NCBI RefSeq assembly: GCF_009834915.1 | Contig: NZ_WVHS01000002.1 | Coordinates: 496,001 to 560,000 of the forward strand | Source: Hufsiella ginkgonis | GTDB lineage: Bacteria; Bacteroidota; Bacteroidia; Sphingobacteriales; Sphingobacteriaceae | Direction of reading: 5' to 3' | DNA: 64,000 nt | Translations under genes and position numbers: made by a program | Notes under the pieces: model-generated | The model's input: the letters and a program-made list of their open reading frames with translations, nothing else | Database searches by the model: none | What the model was told of the DNA's origin: nothing | Shown: positions 1-8,297 of the stretch, one piece after another | How the letters are laid out: each line of letters starts with the position of its first letter | How positions within the stretch are numbered: the stretch's first letter is position 1

Positions 1-1610
1 CCGAGAATATCCGGCTTGGTGTGGTGGAGCTTCGCAAGGGCAGTTACGACAAAGCGATCGGTTACTTTCTACAGGCGCTAAAGATCAGCGAACAGGCAAA
101 AAACACGCCTGGTATGATGGAAGCCTACATCACCCTCGGCGAGGCTTATCTTGGTCAGCAAAAATACGATACCGCCATTAACTACCTTAAAACCGCCGAA
201 GGGCTGAACGATATACTGCCCTTTTCGAGCCTGACCCTGAACCTTTACAACGATTTTGGCGCCGTTTACCGGCAGACGGGCAACTTCCCCCTGGCAGAGG
301 CCTATTTACGCAAAGGCATCGGCCTGAGCAATAAGCCGGAACTGCAGGGACTGTTTATTACGCTTACCAACAACCTTGCGGCTCTTTATAACAGGAAAGG
401 ATTAAAAAAGGAATCGATCGCCCTGCAGCTAACAGCGTTGCAAAGGGCGCGCGAGATAAAAAACTATATCCGCGAGCTGCAGGTTCTTACCAGCCTGGCA
501 GATACTTACGGCCAGGACAATGCCGCCAGATCATTGAGCTATTTGGAGGAAGCACTCGCCCTTGCGCGCGACAAAAACGCCCATAAACAGGAAATCGACC
601 TGCTCGACCGGTTAAGCAAGCTATACCGTTTCCTGGGCAGGCAGGCCGAAGCCCTCAAAATGAAAGAAATGCAGTACGAACTGGCCGATAGTTTCTTCTA
701 CCGGAACATGACCGAAGAGATCGCCAACCTGCAGGCAGCGTACGAGCTTGATAAGTCAAAGGCGCACATTAAGGAGCTTAAATACGTAAACAACAGGCAG
801 CAGCTGGAGGGCAACGTGAGTTTGGGGATTACCGCCGGTATGATCGTATTGCTGGCCGTGGTGGCTACCTTCTACTACCGCACCCGTAAGTTGAATAACC
901 TGCTAAACAAGCTGAATACACAGCTCGTCGAATCAAACTCGGTAAAAGATAAACTGTTTTCGATCCTCGGGCACGATCTTCGTGCGCCGATTTCCTCCAT
1001 CATCAGCTTGCTCTACCTGGTTAACGAAGACGATCTTTCCGCCGACGAGCGCAAGGACGTGATCAACCGGCTTGCCGTTAGCAGCAATGCCTCGCTCGAA
1101 ACGCTGAACAAGCTGCTGAAATGGGGAGAAACGCAGATCAAGGGCATCCTGCTCAACCCCATGGAATTTCGTCCGAAAGAAGTCATTGCACGCACCATCG
1201 CACTGTTATCTGTGGACGCGGAAAAGAAGTCGATCACGATCGAGGACCTTTCGGGCGAAAACGAAACGATCTTTGCCGACCCCGATCACTTTGAGTTCGT
1301 AATGCGGAACCTGATCTCGAACGCCATCAAGTTCACTCCCGAGCAGGGAAGTGTGACCGTCAGCACCTCGCACGAATTAAAAAATTGCCTCACCTTTCAT
1401 GTAAAAGACACGGGCGTAGGGATCGATCCCGCACGCATCCCTAACATCTTCACCCTGGCAAATACCAGCACCAAGGGAACCAACAACGAAAAAGGCACCA
1501 GCCTGGGGCTTGTGATGTGCAAAGAATTTATCGAAGCCAACCACGGAAAGATCTCGGCAACGAGTGAGCCCGGACAAGGAACGGAGTTTATTTTTTCGCT
1601 GAGGACATAG
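1..1610 (+). CDS. TPR-domain sensor histidine kinase, 5' end cut by window
   Basis: The reading frame is open to the left window edge (first full codon at 3), so the true start lies outside and the GTG at 21 is not a start. The N-terminal half is a run of tetratricopeptide repeats, the usual periplasmic or sensory part of this Bacteroidota kinase class. A transmembrane helix follows (GITAGMIVLLAVVATFYY), then a HisKA domain with the phospho-accepting His in LGHDLRAP (codon 972-974). The HATPase domain shows an N box (NLISNAIKF), G1 (DTGVGI) and G2 (GTSLGL). No receiver domain is attached and no response regulator gene is adjacent in the window. The kinase class is certain; the signal sensed is unknown. 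Confidence 0.93.
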   Translation, partial: ENIRLGVVELRKGSYDKAIGYFLQALKISEQAKNTPGMMEAYITLGEAYLGQQKYDTAINYLKTAEGLNDILPFSSLTLNLYNDFGAVYRQTGNFPLAEAYLRKGIGLSNKPELQGLFITLTNNLAALYNRKGLKKESIALQLTALQRAREIKNYIRELQVLTSLADTYGQDNAARSLSYLEEALALARDKNAHKQEIDLLDRLSKLYRFLGRQAEALKMKEMQYELADSFFYRNMTEEIANLQAAYELDKSKAHIKELKYVNNRQQLEGNVSLGITAGMIVLLAVVATFYYRTRKLNNLLNKLNTQLVESNSVKDKLFSILGHDLRAPISSIISLLYLVNEDDLSADERKDVINRLAVSSNASLETLNKLLKWGETQIKGILLNPMEFRPKEVIARTIALLSVDAEKKSITIEDLSGENETIFADPDHFEFVMRNLISNAIKFTPEQGSVTVSTSHELKNCLTFHVKDTGVGIDPARIPNIFTLANTSTKGTNNEKGTSLGLVMCKEFIEANHGKISATSEPGQGTEFIFSLRT

Positions 1611-1748
1611 CGTCCGCCCTTTTCCCGGCGTACGGCTTTTGTCCAAATAGCGATATCCCTTCAGCGCCGGGAGATACCCGCCCAATAGATAAGATCGTTC
1701 CGGAAGCCTGTAGTTACCGGTAGTTGCTGCCGATATCCGGTATAATCG

Positions 1749-2594
1749 CTAAGCGAGCACGTTCTTTAAAAAATCAAGCCCATTGGTGGCGATGCTTTCC
1801 TGCGAGGGCTCGATCTGGCGCCAGATAGCTGCGGCGCGGGCGATCACCTTCACGTCGGGGGTAAAGGATTCGATGTTTACGCTTCCCTTGTAGCCAACTT
1901 GTTTTAATGCGCGTACGATGGCCGTCCAGTGGATATGGTCGTTCCCCGGGGTACCCCGATCACTTCCGCAAGCGTGGAAATGGAACAGGCGTGACCCTGC
2001 TTTCAGGATGGCATCTGCCTGGTCCTTTTCTTCTATGTTCATGTGGAATGTATCGAGGTGCAGACCGAGTGCGGGGCTCCCCACCTCGCGTACCATCTGC
2101 AGGCCCTGGTCTACGGTATTCATAAAATCGGTCTCGAAGCGGTTGAGCGGTTCCATGGCGATCTTAAGGCCGCGCTCTTCCGCATACGCCGACAGCGTTT
2201 TGAGGTGCGCTTTCACCGTTTCCCACTGTTGCCGGTATTCGTCGGGCGAAACGGCATCGGCCCTGCCAACCGATGAGTAAACAGGTCCGCAAAGCACCGA
2301 TGCGTTTAACACGACCATGGCATCCATCAACCCGGTAATATAATGCAGGGCATTCTGCTGTTGATCGGCGGTTCCCCGCAAATCGGTATCAGGGCCGGTA
2401 GCGGCACATACCACATGACATTTTAACCCGTTATGGTCGAGCTCTTTCCTGATGTAGGCGGCATCGATATGCGCGGCATTTTCCAGGGCGATCTCTACGG
2501 AGTCGAACCCCCAGTCCTTAAATCGCTTGAAAAGTCTTACAGAATCGTTGTTAAAAGGTGAAGTAAACAGATAGGTGTTAATACCAATATTCAT
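1749..2594 (-). CDS. Sugar 3-epimerase-like TIM barrel (D-tagatose/D-psicose 3-epimerase family)
   Basis: This 281-residue protein has the xylose-isomerase-like TIM-barrel fold of the AP_endonuc_2 family. Four likely metal ligands are visible with family spacing: E148 in MEPLNRF, D181 in HLDTFHMNIEE, H207 in FHFHACG and E242 in NIESF. R213 in SDRGTPG matches the substrate-binding Arg of ketose 3-epimerases. By family it would interconvert ketoses at C3 in the cytoplasm, but related proteins act on inosose or hydroxypyruvate, so the substrate is inferred only. ATG at 2594 fits; a TACCTTTA element (minus strand, 2614-2621) lies about 20 bases upstream and resembles a Bacteroidota -7 box. No neighbour on the same strand shares an operon with it. 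Confidence 0.82.
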   Translation of the reverse strand: MNIGINTYLFTSPFNNDSVRLFKRFKDWGFDSVEIALENAAHIDAAYIRKELDHNGLKCHVVCAATGPDTDLRGTADQQQNALHYITGLMDAMVVLNASVLCGPVYSSVGRADAVSPDEYRQQWETVKAHLKTLSAYAEERGLKIAMEPLNRFETDFMNTVDQGLQMVREVGSPALGLHLDTFHMNIEEKDQADAILKAGSRLFHFHACGSDRGTPGNDHIHWTAIVRALKQVGYKGSVNIESFTPDVKVIARAAAIWRQIEPSQESIATNGLDFLKNVLA

Positions 2595-2731
2595 ATGTAC
2601 CGGTTAGTCGAAATAAAGGTAAATAAAGATCGTTACAGATCATGCCTGCGGGCTGCAAAAGTGCCGCCACTAAACGTTTTTAAAACTGTTCGGTCAACTA
2701 TGTGTTTTTATTGAAACAATTGAAAAAAAAC

Positions 2732-3043
2732 ATGAAAACATTCATAAAAATCGCAGTATTGGCTGCCGCCATCGGCTGGGGCAACGATAGCTTCGCACAG
2801 AAAAAAGATACGCTGAAGTTAGATCCCGATTCGAAGATTAAAAAAGCTGCAAAGGCAGTTGGTAACAAAACGGCAGAAACCGCCGTGAAAGGGACCTCAA
2901 AAGTGACGGATAAAACCTATAAAGACAAAGTAGGCCCCGGTGGACAGACGATCTACATCGACAAACACGCCAAATATTACTACGTGAACAAAAAAGGCGG
3001 CAAGGTTTACGTAACCGCAGCACAGCTAAAGAATAAACCTTAG
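2732..3043 (+). CDS. Small secreted protein of unknown function
   Basis: I do not recognise this protein. The frame opens upstream at a GTG (2702), but the ATG at 2732 is preferred because it gives a clean signal peptide: MKTFIKIAV, a hydrophobic stretch, then a likely signal peptidase I site after NDSFA before QKKD. The mature part is only about 80 residues, very Lys-rich, with a KAAKAVGNKTAETAVKGTSK region and a Tyr-rich end (YIDKHAKYYYVNKKGGKVYV). That composition suggests an exported basic protein. It is followed after four bases by a tract of 7-bp repeats that reaches nearly to the next gene. Confidence 0.7.
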   Translation: MKTFIKIAVLAAAIGWGNDSFAQKKDTLKLDPDSKIKKAAKAVGNKTAETAVKGTSKVTDKTYKDKVGPGGQTIYIDKHAKYYYVNKKGGKVYVTAAQLKNKP

Positions 3044-3047
3044 TAAT

Positions 3048-3089
3048 CTGATGGCTAATGGCTGATAGCTGATTACTGATAGCTAACTC
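3048..3089. repeat. Heptamer tract (CTGATGG/CTGATAG units)
   Basis: Six consecutive 7-bp units: CTGATGG, CTAATGG, CTGATAG, CTGATTA, CTGATAG, CTAACTC. The tract starts four bases after the stop codon of the small secreted protein. It belongs with the similar tracts near 12.9, 47.4, 54.8, 58.0 and 60.2 kb. Confidence 0.75.
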
Positions 3090-3128
3090 TGATAACCCGA
3101 TCATGCAGTTAATCCGTACTTTAGCTGC

Positions 3129-3917
3129 ATGATCAAATTCGTTTTAATACTGGCGGGCCTGTTAGTTCTTTATTTTATTCTAAGGAGCAGGAAAAAAACC
3201 GCACTTGCGGAAACAGGCCGCCTTACGCCGCAGCAACAGGAGATCCTGCGAACCCGCGTAGATTATTACGACGAGCTAGCCGACGAGGATAAGCGCCTGT
3301 TCGAGCGTCGTATCGCAGATTTTTTGCAATATGTTCGCATTGAATGCGTAGGCGCCTCACTTACCGATACCGATCGCGTGCTGGTAGCTTCCAGTGCGGT
3401 GATCCCGGTTTTCGGTTTTCCCGGGTGGCGATACCAGAACCTTACCAACGTGCTGCTATACCCCGATACCTTCGATGAAGAATTCCAGTTTCAAGGCGGC
3501 AAACGCAACATCACGGGCATGGTAGGTACCGGCTATATGAATGGGCAGATGATCTTGTCGCGTGCGGCATTGCTTAAAGGTTTTTCCAGCGCTTCAGGAA
3601 AGGAGAATACCGCGATCCACGAGTTTGTTCACCTGGTGGATAAATCGGACGGATCTACAGACGGCGTACCCGAAACCGTGATGAAATATGACTACAGCGT
3701 TCCCTGGCTTAAGTTGATGCATGGGGAGATGCGGCGCATCCAGCAGGGAAAATCAGACATTAATCCTTATGCGCTCACCAACGAAGCAGAGTTCCTCGCA
3801 GTAGCGTCCGAATACTTTTTTGAAAAGCCCGGTAAGTTCAAAGAAAAGCACCCGGAAATTTACCGCCAGCTAAGCGAGATCTTCGACCAGGACCCTGCCG
3901 GCACGGATCATAAGTAG
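3129..3917 (+). CDS. MtfA-type zinc peptidase (M90 family), membrane anchored
   Basis: This 262-residue protein begins with one transmembrane helix (KFVLILAGLLVLYFIL) and carries the M90 zinc site HEFVH at residues 164-168. The conserved sequences FPGWRYQ and EFLAVASEYFFEKP follow the family pattern, the latter supplying a third metal ligand. In E. coli, MtfA binds the Mlc repressor and has aminopeptidase activity. Unlike that soluble protein, this one has an N-terminal anchor, which is common in Bacteroidota homologues; which side of the membrane the catalytic part faces is not settled by the sequence. The physiological target here is unknown. The gene stands alone and is convergent with the ThuA-like gene. 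Confidence 0.88.
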   Translation: MIKFVLILAGLLVLYFILRSRKKTALAETGRLTPQQQEILRTRVDYYDELADEDKRLFERRIADFLQYVRIECVGASLTDTDRVLVASSAVIPVFGFPGWRYQNLTNVLLYPDTFDEEFQFQGGKRNITGMVGTGYMNGQMILSRAALLKGFSSASGKENTAIHEFVHLVDKSDGSTDGVPETVMKYDYSVPWLKLMHGEMRRIQQGKSDINPYALTNEAEFLAVASEYFFEKPGKFKEKHPEIYRQLSEIFDQDPAGTDHK

Positions 3918-3986
3918 AAGAACTGTAGTACTCATGATCTTTGATCCGGCATATCCTTTAGCCGCATAACACGGCATCTCCCGCCG

Positions 3987-4760
3987 TTACCGCCTTTCAG
4001 TGGCCCAAAAGATCGCGTTCCTGAACAACCTCGTAAACGATTCGTCTTCCAGCAATTCGGGGAAATGCCCCATCGCGATATACAAATTACGTGCTTTTAC
4101 ATGTCCGTTGGTCCAGATCACTGGGTGATCACCCATCTTCACTGCCTTGTCGGGATCGTAAGTCGCCTCATCGATGCTGGCGATCACGTGTACGTTGGGG
4201 CGGGGACTTTTATCGTAGATGTACCATTCGTCTTTGGTTAAAAAGGAAGCCGGGAGCCCTTTCATAACCGGGTGCGCCGGGTCTTCTACGTTCAGCGTAG
4301 CGGAAGTACCTCCCGGGATGTGGCGCTTGAATTGGATATCTCCCATAAAACGGGAATACCATTGCCACATCGGGTACCCGTCAAAAACACCCAACAGCGT
4401 GGGGTGGTGAAAACCGATCCAGCCACCTTTGCCCTTTTCAATATAGCTTTCGAAGGCTTTTTGCGCAGGCGCTTTCCAGGGATAAGGCGGGTAATCTAAC
4501 TGGATGAACAATTGGTATTTTTTAAGAAACTTTTCGTTGATCTGTTTGGTGTCAGCCAGGTAGTCGATCGTAAAATTGCTGTCGGCAGCCAGCTTATTTA
4601 GCCAGGTCTTTGCCACGGCATCAAACAACGCGTGCCCGCCGCCTGTCTCGGCGACCGCAAGAGCGCGGAACCTGGGTTTAACTTTCGGCTGTGCCGTTAC
4701 TACGGGAAGCATGCAAAAGATAAGAAGAACACTTAGAAGTGTCGGGGTCAGGTATTTCAT
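3987..4760 (-). CDS. Secreted ThuA-like domain protein
   Basis: This 257-residue protein has a signal peptide (cleavage likely after PVVTA) and then a ThuA-like, glutamine-amidotransferase-fold domain. Matching family sequences include GGHALFDAVAKTWL near the start, GGWIGFHHPTLLG in the middle, HPVMKGLP, and HPVIWTNGHVKARNLYIAMGH near the end. ThuA proteins are named from trehalose utilisation in rhizobia and act on glucosides by inference; many Bacteroidota copies sit near glycan loci. It is divergent from the first GH92 gene, and the operator-like dyads at 4956-5000 lie between the two, so it may share control with the glycan locus. The substrate is not predictable. Confidence 0.8.
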   Translation of the reverse strand: MKYLTPTLLSVLLIFCMLPVVTAQPKVKPRFRALAVAETGGGHALFDAVAKTWLNKLAADSNFTIDYLADTKQINEKFLKKYQLFIQLDYPPYPWKAPAQKAFESYIEKGKGGWIGFHHPTLLGVFDGYPMWQWYSRFMGDIQFKRHIPGGTSATLNVEDPAHPVMKGLPASFLTKDEWYIYDKSPRPNVHVIASIDEATYDPDKAVKMGDHPVIWTNGHVKARNLYIAMGHFPELLEDESFTRLFRNAIFWATERR

Positions 4761-4838
4761 ATTAGCGGCATTTGGATCAGCCGGGTAATATTAAGGAAAC
4801 TTTATACCAATTGGCAGACACCGCCGCCGCAGTAGAGG

Positions 4839-4967
4839 TTAAGTAGGGCTGATAACAACTTTATCGGGACCGGAAATAGCCTGGCGGCCGATCACTTTGA
4901 TGTCACTCATATAAGTTTCTTTCTGGTTCTGTGCCGGCAATTTGCCACCAGATAAATGTACATACAT
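4839..4967 (-). pseudogene. 42-codon ORF, possible gene remnant
   Basis: In the gap between the ThuA-like gene and the first GH92 gene, the minus strand has an ATG ORF of 42 codons. It reads like an ordinary protein C-terminus (GRQAISGPDKVVISPT is its last part) with codon use like the neighbours. An in-frame stop at 4977-4979 closes it upstream. Its first codons overlap the dyad at 4956-4967. It may be the tail of a decayed gene, a real small protein, or chance. I cannot assign a family. Confidence 0.3.
4956..4967. promoter_or_regulatory. GntR-type operator candidate, GH92 upstream site 1
   Basis: ATGTACATACAT is an imperfect dyad sharing outer ATGT/ACAT arms with sites before the PMI-like gene, susC and the sulfatase. 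Its centre is about 32 bp from the next site, roughly three helical turns. Confidence 0.55.
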
Positions 4968-4986
4968 AATTAAAATTCACCCTCAA

Positions 4987-5000
4987 TATGTTTGTACATT
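4987..5000 (+). promoter_or_regulatory. Operator candidate overlapping -7 element of the first GH92 gene
   Basis: TATGTTTGTACATT matches the motif found before susC and the sulfatase. Its first eight bases, TATGTTTG (4987-4994), fit the Bacteroidota -7 consensus TAnnTTTG. This would start transcription about 40 bases before the ATG at 5043. No clear -33 TTTG is seen at the expected distance. Confidence 0.6.
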
Positions 5001-5042
5001 TACCCGTATTCCTTATACTTGCATATCCAACTAACCCTCAAC

Positions 5043-8000
5043 ATGCAAACGAAATCACCCGTGAAACTGCTCTTGTTGTTATTCTGCCTCCTCACCGCTT
5101 CCGCCCGGGGACAGAACAAAACCATTTGGGAGATCGGCGCGGCAGATAACCAAAGTACCGGGCTGGCGCTCGCCCCCGCAGATTACAAAAGATTCTTAGA
5201 GCTCGACTTCGGCTGGGAAGACCGGTTTTACCTCGTGGGGTATTCCAAACCGGAGCAGGATTTTCCCTATGTGCTTCCGGGCCCTAAGGATGGCTGGGGC
5301 GGTACGGCATCCACGTCAGGCATCCGTTCTCATTTATTGAACTTGTTGTTTGGCGTAGATAAACTCCCCGCCGGCGGAAATTACGCCCTGGTGATCGACC
5401 TGCTGGGCTATAACTACGAAACCCCTCCCCTGGTAAAGGTTACGGTGAACGGAAAGCCTTCCATCTTCCAGCTTCCCAAAGGGCCGGTGAAACCTTTACC
5501 TACCGGCGCTCCCTCTGCTGGTAAGGAATACCTGCTCAACGTACCCATCGACGCCGCTACGCTCCATACGGGCGGGAACGAGATCCGGGTAACTTCGCTT
5601 GACGGCTCCTGGATGGTATTCGACCAGGTAAAGCTGGTCGGGCCCGAAGGCGTGAAGCTTGAATCCCCGCAAAATATATTTATCCGCGAAATAAAGCCCG
5701 CTTCTTATGAAGTAATGCAGGAAGGAAAACGCTTTCAGCCGCTGCTGGTTGACCTGGAACATTTATCGGGCACACCGCGTCTCAGCGTTCGCATGGACGG
5801 CAAGCTGATCTTTGAAGAAATCATAGAACGTGGCCGTCACCAGTTCGAAGCACCTATGCCGCCCGTAACTACGGCTAAAAGGAGCAGGTACGAGGTGTTG
5901 GCGGATGGCCGGACGATCGAAAGCGGCAGCGTAGACCGCTCGCCCAACAAGCTGACCACCTATGCCGACTATGTAGATACGAAACTCGGCACGGCTCATT
6001 CCCGGTGGATGATCGCACCCGGTCCGTGGATGCCCTTCAGCATGGTAAAAATGAGCCCCGATAACCAGAACGATGGCTGGCAGGCCGGCTACGACCCAAC
6101 GTTCGAAAGTGTCGGCTCCTTTACCCACATCCATGAATGGACCATGGCAGGCCTGGGTATGCTGCCTGTTAACGGACCTTTAAAAACAAAAGTAGGCGAC
6201 CAGCGTGCCGCACCCGGCGAAGGATACCGTTCGCAGATCGATAAACAGTCGGAAGAAGCACCGCTCGGCTACTATAAAGTACAGCTAACTGATTACCAGG
6301 TAAAAGCGGAGATGACGGCCACCACCCGTGCGAGCTTCCAGCGGTATACTTATCCGAAAGGCACCGATTCGCGCATTATGATCGACCTGCAGGTGCCGGC
6401 GGAGAACAAGTACCTGTTAAATGAAGTCACCCTGCGCAAAGTAAGCGACCGCCGCATCGAAGGGTATTGCAAACAACTCGCCCCGCAGGTATGGATCGCG
6501 CAGGCCGGCGCCAGCGAACAGGAATACACGGTGAATTTCGTGATCGAGTTCGATCAGCCCATCCGCAAGTTTGGCACCTGGATAAACGACGACGTGAAGG
6601 ACGGTGATCTTGTAAGCATAAAAGATGCGAAAGACGCCGGCGCATTCGTGGAGTTCGATACCAGGCAAAACCAGGTGGTACAGGTACGCACTGGTATGTC
6701 ATATGTAGACATTGCAGGCGCTTCTAAAAACCTCTGGACCGAGATCACCGGTCCTTTCGGCTGGAGCTTTGACAAGGTGCGCGACTTTAACCGCGAAACA
6801 TGGAACGGCTTACTTGGCAGGGTAAAGATCACTACCAGCGACCGGCGCGAAAAGGTCCGCTTTTACACTAACATGTACCGTGCGCTATGCAGCCGCAACA
6901 CCTTCAGCGATGTAGACGGCAAATGGGTAGACGCCACCGAAAAAGTACAGCAGCTGAAGAACGCAAATGAAGTGGCCCTCGGCTGCGATGCGTTCTGGAA
7001 CACCTTCTGGAACCTCAACCAGTTCTGGAACCTGGTAACGCCCGATTGGTCGTCGCGCTGGGTCAAATCCCAGCTGGCCATGTACGATGCCAACGGCTGG
7101 CTCGCAAAAGGGCCCGCGGGTATGGAATACATCCCGGTGATGGTGGCGGAGCACGAGATCCCGCTGATCACCAGCGCCTACCAGATGGGCATCCGCGATT
7201 ACGATGTCAATAAAGCCTTCGAGGCGGCCCGTAAAACGGTATCGTCCCCACAAACCAGGGTGGGCGGCGCGCTGGCCGGCAATGCCGATTATGAAGCGTA
7301 CATGAAATACCATTACGTTCCATATGATAAAGGACGTTTCTCCAACACGCTCGAGTACGCGTTTGACGACTGGACAGTAGCCCAGTTCGCCAGGTCGCTT
7401 GGCAAGAAATCTGAATACGAGGAGTTTTCTAAAAGATCTTTATGGTGGAAGAATGCCATCGATGAAGAAACCGGCTATGCACGGCTCCGCAAATCTGACG
7501 GCAGCTGGTTCCCGGGCTTCGATCCTTTCCGCTCCGGCGCCAACGAACATTACGTAGAAGGAAATGCCTGGCAGCTCACCTTTTTTGTGCCGCAGGACAT
7601 TCCGGGACTGGCAAAGTCTATAGGCGAAGATAAGTTCAGGGAGCGCCTGCAATGGGGTTTTAACGAGAGTGTTAAATGGCGGTTCAATGCGCCCAACGAT
7701 GCATATTGGGACTACCCGGTGATCCAGGGTAACCAGCAGTCTATGCACTTCGCGTTCCTGTTTAACTGGGTGAAACAGCCCTGGCTTACCCAGCAATGGA
7801 GCCGTTCCATCATCGATCGCTATTATGGCTACGATATAGCCAACGCTTATCTCGGCGATGAAGACCAGGGACAGATGAGCGCCTGGTTCATCATGGCTGC
7901 CCTGGGGCTTTTCCAGACAGATGGCGGCAGCCGCATAGACCCGATCTACGAAATTGCAAGCCCCGTGTTCCCGAAAGTAACCATCGACCTGGGCGGCAGG

Positions 8001-8210
8001 TACGGACGCGGCAAAACGTTCGACATTAACGCGCTGAACGTTTCGCGCGGGAACAAGTATGTGCAAAGCGCCGTGCTCAACGGCAAAAAGCTCGATACCT
8101 TCTGGTTCCCGGCGAGCGAGCTATTGAAAGGCGGAAAACTGGAACTGGTAATGGGCCCGCAGCCGAATAAGAACTGGGGCATCGCGAACCTGCCCGCGGC
8201 AGCAAAATAA
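5043..8210 (+). CDS. GH92 alpha-mannosidase with N-terminal accessory domain
   Basis: The ATG at 5043 is chosen over an upstream TTG at 4992 because it begins a good signal peptide (MQTKSPVKLLLLLFCLLTA...ARG). The 1055-residue product is about 280 residues longer than the other two GH92 enzymes here. The extra N-terminal part (IWEIGAADNQSTG, DLLGYNYETPPLVKVTVNGK) resembles the galactose-binding-like domain III of family 4 polysaccharide lyases and may bind glycan. The catalytic part begins near YVDTKLGTAHSRW. It has the catalytic acid Glu839 in VEGNAWQ and the base pair Asp939/Asp941 in GDEDQGQ. Family enzymes are calcium-dependent exo-alpha-mannosidases releasing mannose with inversion. It is a separate plus-strand unit of the locus, convergent with the esterase gene. 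Confidence 0.93.
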   Translation: MQTKSPVKLLLLLFCLLTASARGQNKTIWEIGAADNQSTGLALAPADYKRFLELDFGWEDRFYLVGYSKPEQDFPYVLPGPKDGWGGTASTSGIRSHLLNLLFGVDKLPAGGNYALVIDLLGYNYETPPLVKVTVNGKPSIFQLPKGPVKPLPTGAPSAGKEYLLNVPIDAATLHTGGNEIRVTSLDGSWMVFDQVKLVGPEGVKLESPQNIFIREIKPASYEVMQEGKRFQPLLVDLEHLSGTPRLSVRMDGKLIFEEIIERGRHQFEAPMPPVTTAKRSRYEVLADGRTIESGSVDRSPNKLTTYADYVDTKLGTAHSRWMIAPGPWMPFSMVKMSPDNQNDGWQAGYDPTFESVGSFTHIHEWTMAGLGMLPVNGPLKTKVGDQRAAPGEGYRSQIDKQSEEAPLGYYKVQLTDYQVKAEMTATTRASFQRYTYPKGTDSRIMIDLQVPAENKYLLNEVTLRKVSDRRIEGYCKQLAPQVWIAQAGASEQEYTVNFVIEFDQPIRKFGTWINDDVKDGDLVSIKDAKDAGAFVEFDTRQNQVVQVRTGMSYVDIAGASKNLWTEITGPFGWSFDKVRDFNRETWNGLLGRVKITTSDRREKVRFYTNMYRALCSRNTFSDVDGKWVDATEKVQQLKNANEVALGCDAFWNTFWNLNQFWNLVTPDWSSRWVKSQLAMYDANGWLAKGPAGMEYIPVMVAEHEIPLITSAYQMGIRDYDVNKAFEAARKTVSSPQTRVGGALAGNADYEAYMKYHYVPYDKGRFSNTLEYAFDDWTVAQFARSLGKKSEYEEFSKRSLWWKNAIDEETGYARLRKSDGSWFPGFDPFRSGANEHYVEGNAWQLTFFVPQDIPGLAKSIGEDKFRERLQWGFNESVKWRFNAPNDAYWDYPVIQGNQQSMHFAFLFNWVKQPWLTQQWSRSIIDRYYGYDIANAYLGDEDQGQMSAWFIMAALGLFQTDGGSRIDPIYEIASPVFPKVTIDLGGRYGRGKTFDINALNVSRGNKYVQSAVLNGKKLDTFWFPASELLKGGKLELVMGPQPNKNWGIANLPAAAK

Positions 8211-8297
8211 ACGGTAGGGATTAACACCTGCGAAACATTTAGATCGCCTGCTTGCGGCGCAGGTTTTAACGGGGTGGGCTATCTTAACCTGCCACGG

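Noticed and set aside
1611-1748. Gap after the first kinase gene
   Set aside because: No gene, repeat or hairpin could be supported; small frames there are antisense extensions.
4992-5042. Upstream TTG start for the first GH92 gene
   Set aside because: It would place 17 residues before the signal peptide and overlaps the -7/operator site.
8211-8297. Possible terminator ACCTGCG...CGCAGGT between convergent GH92 and esterase genes
   Set aside because: Seven-base stem with a long loop and no clear T run; not convincing.
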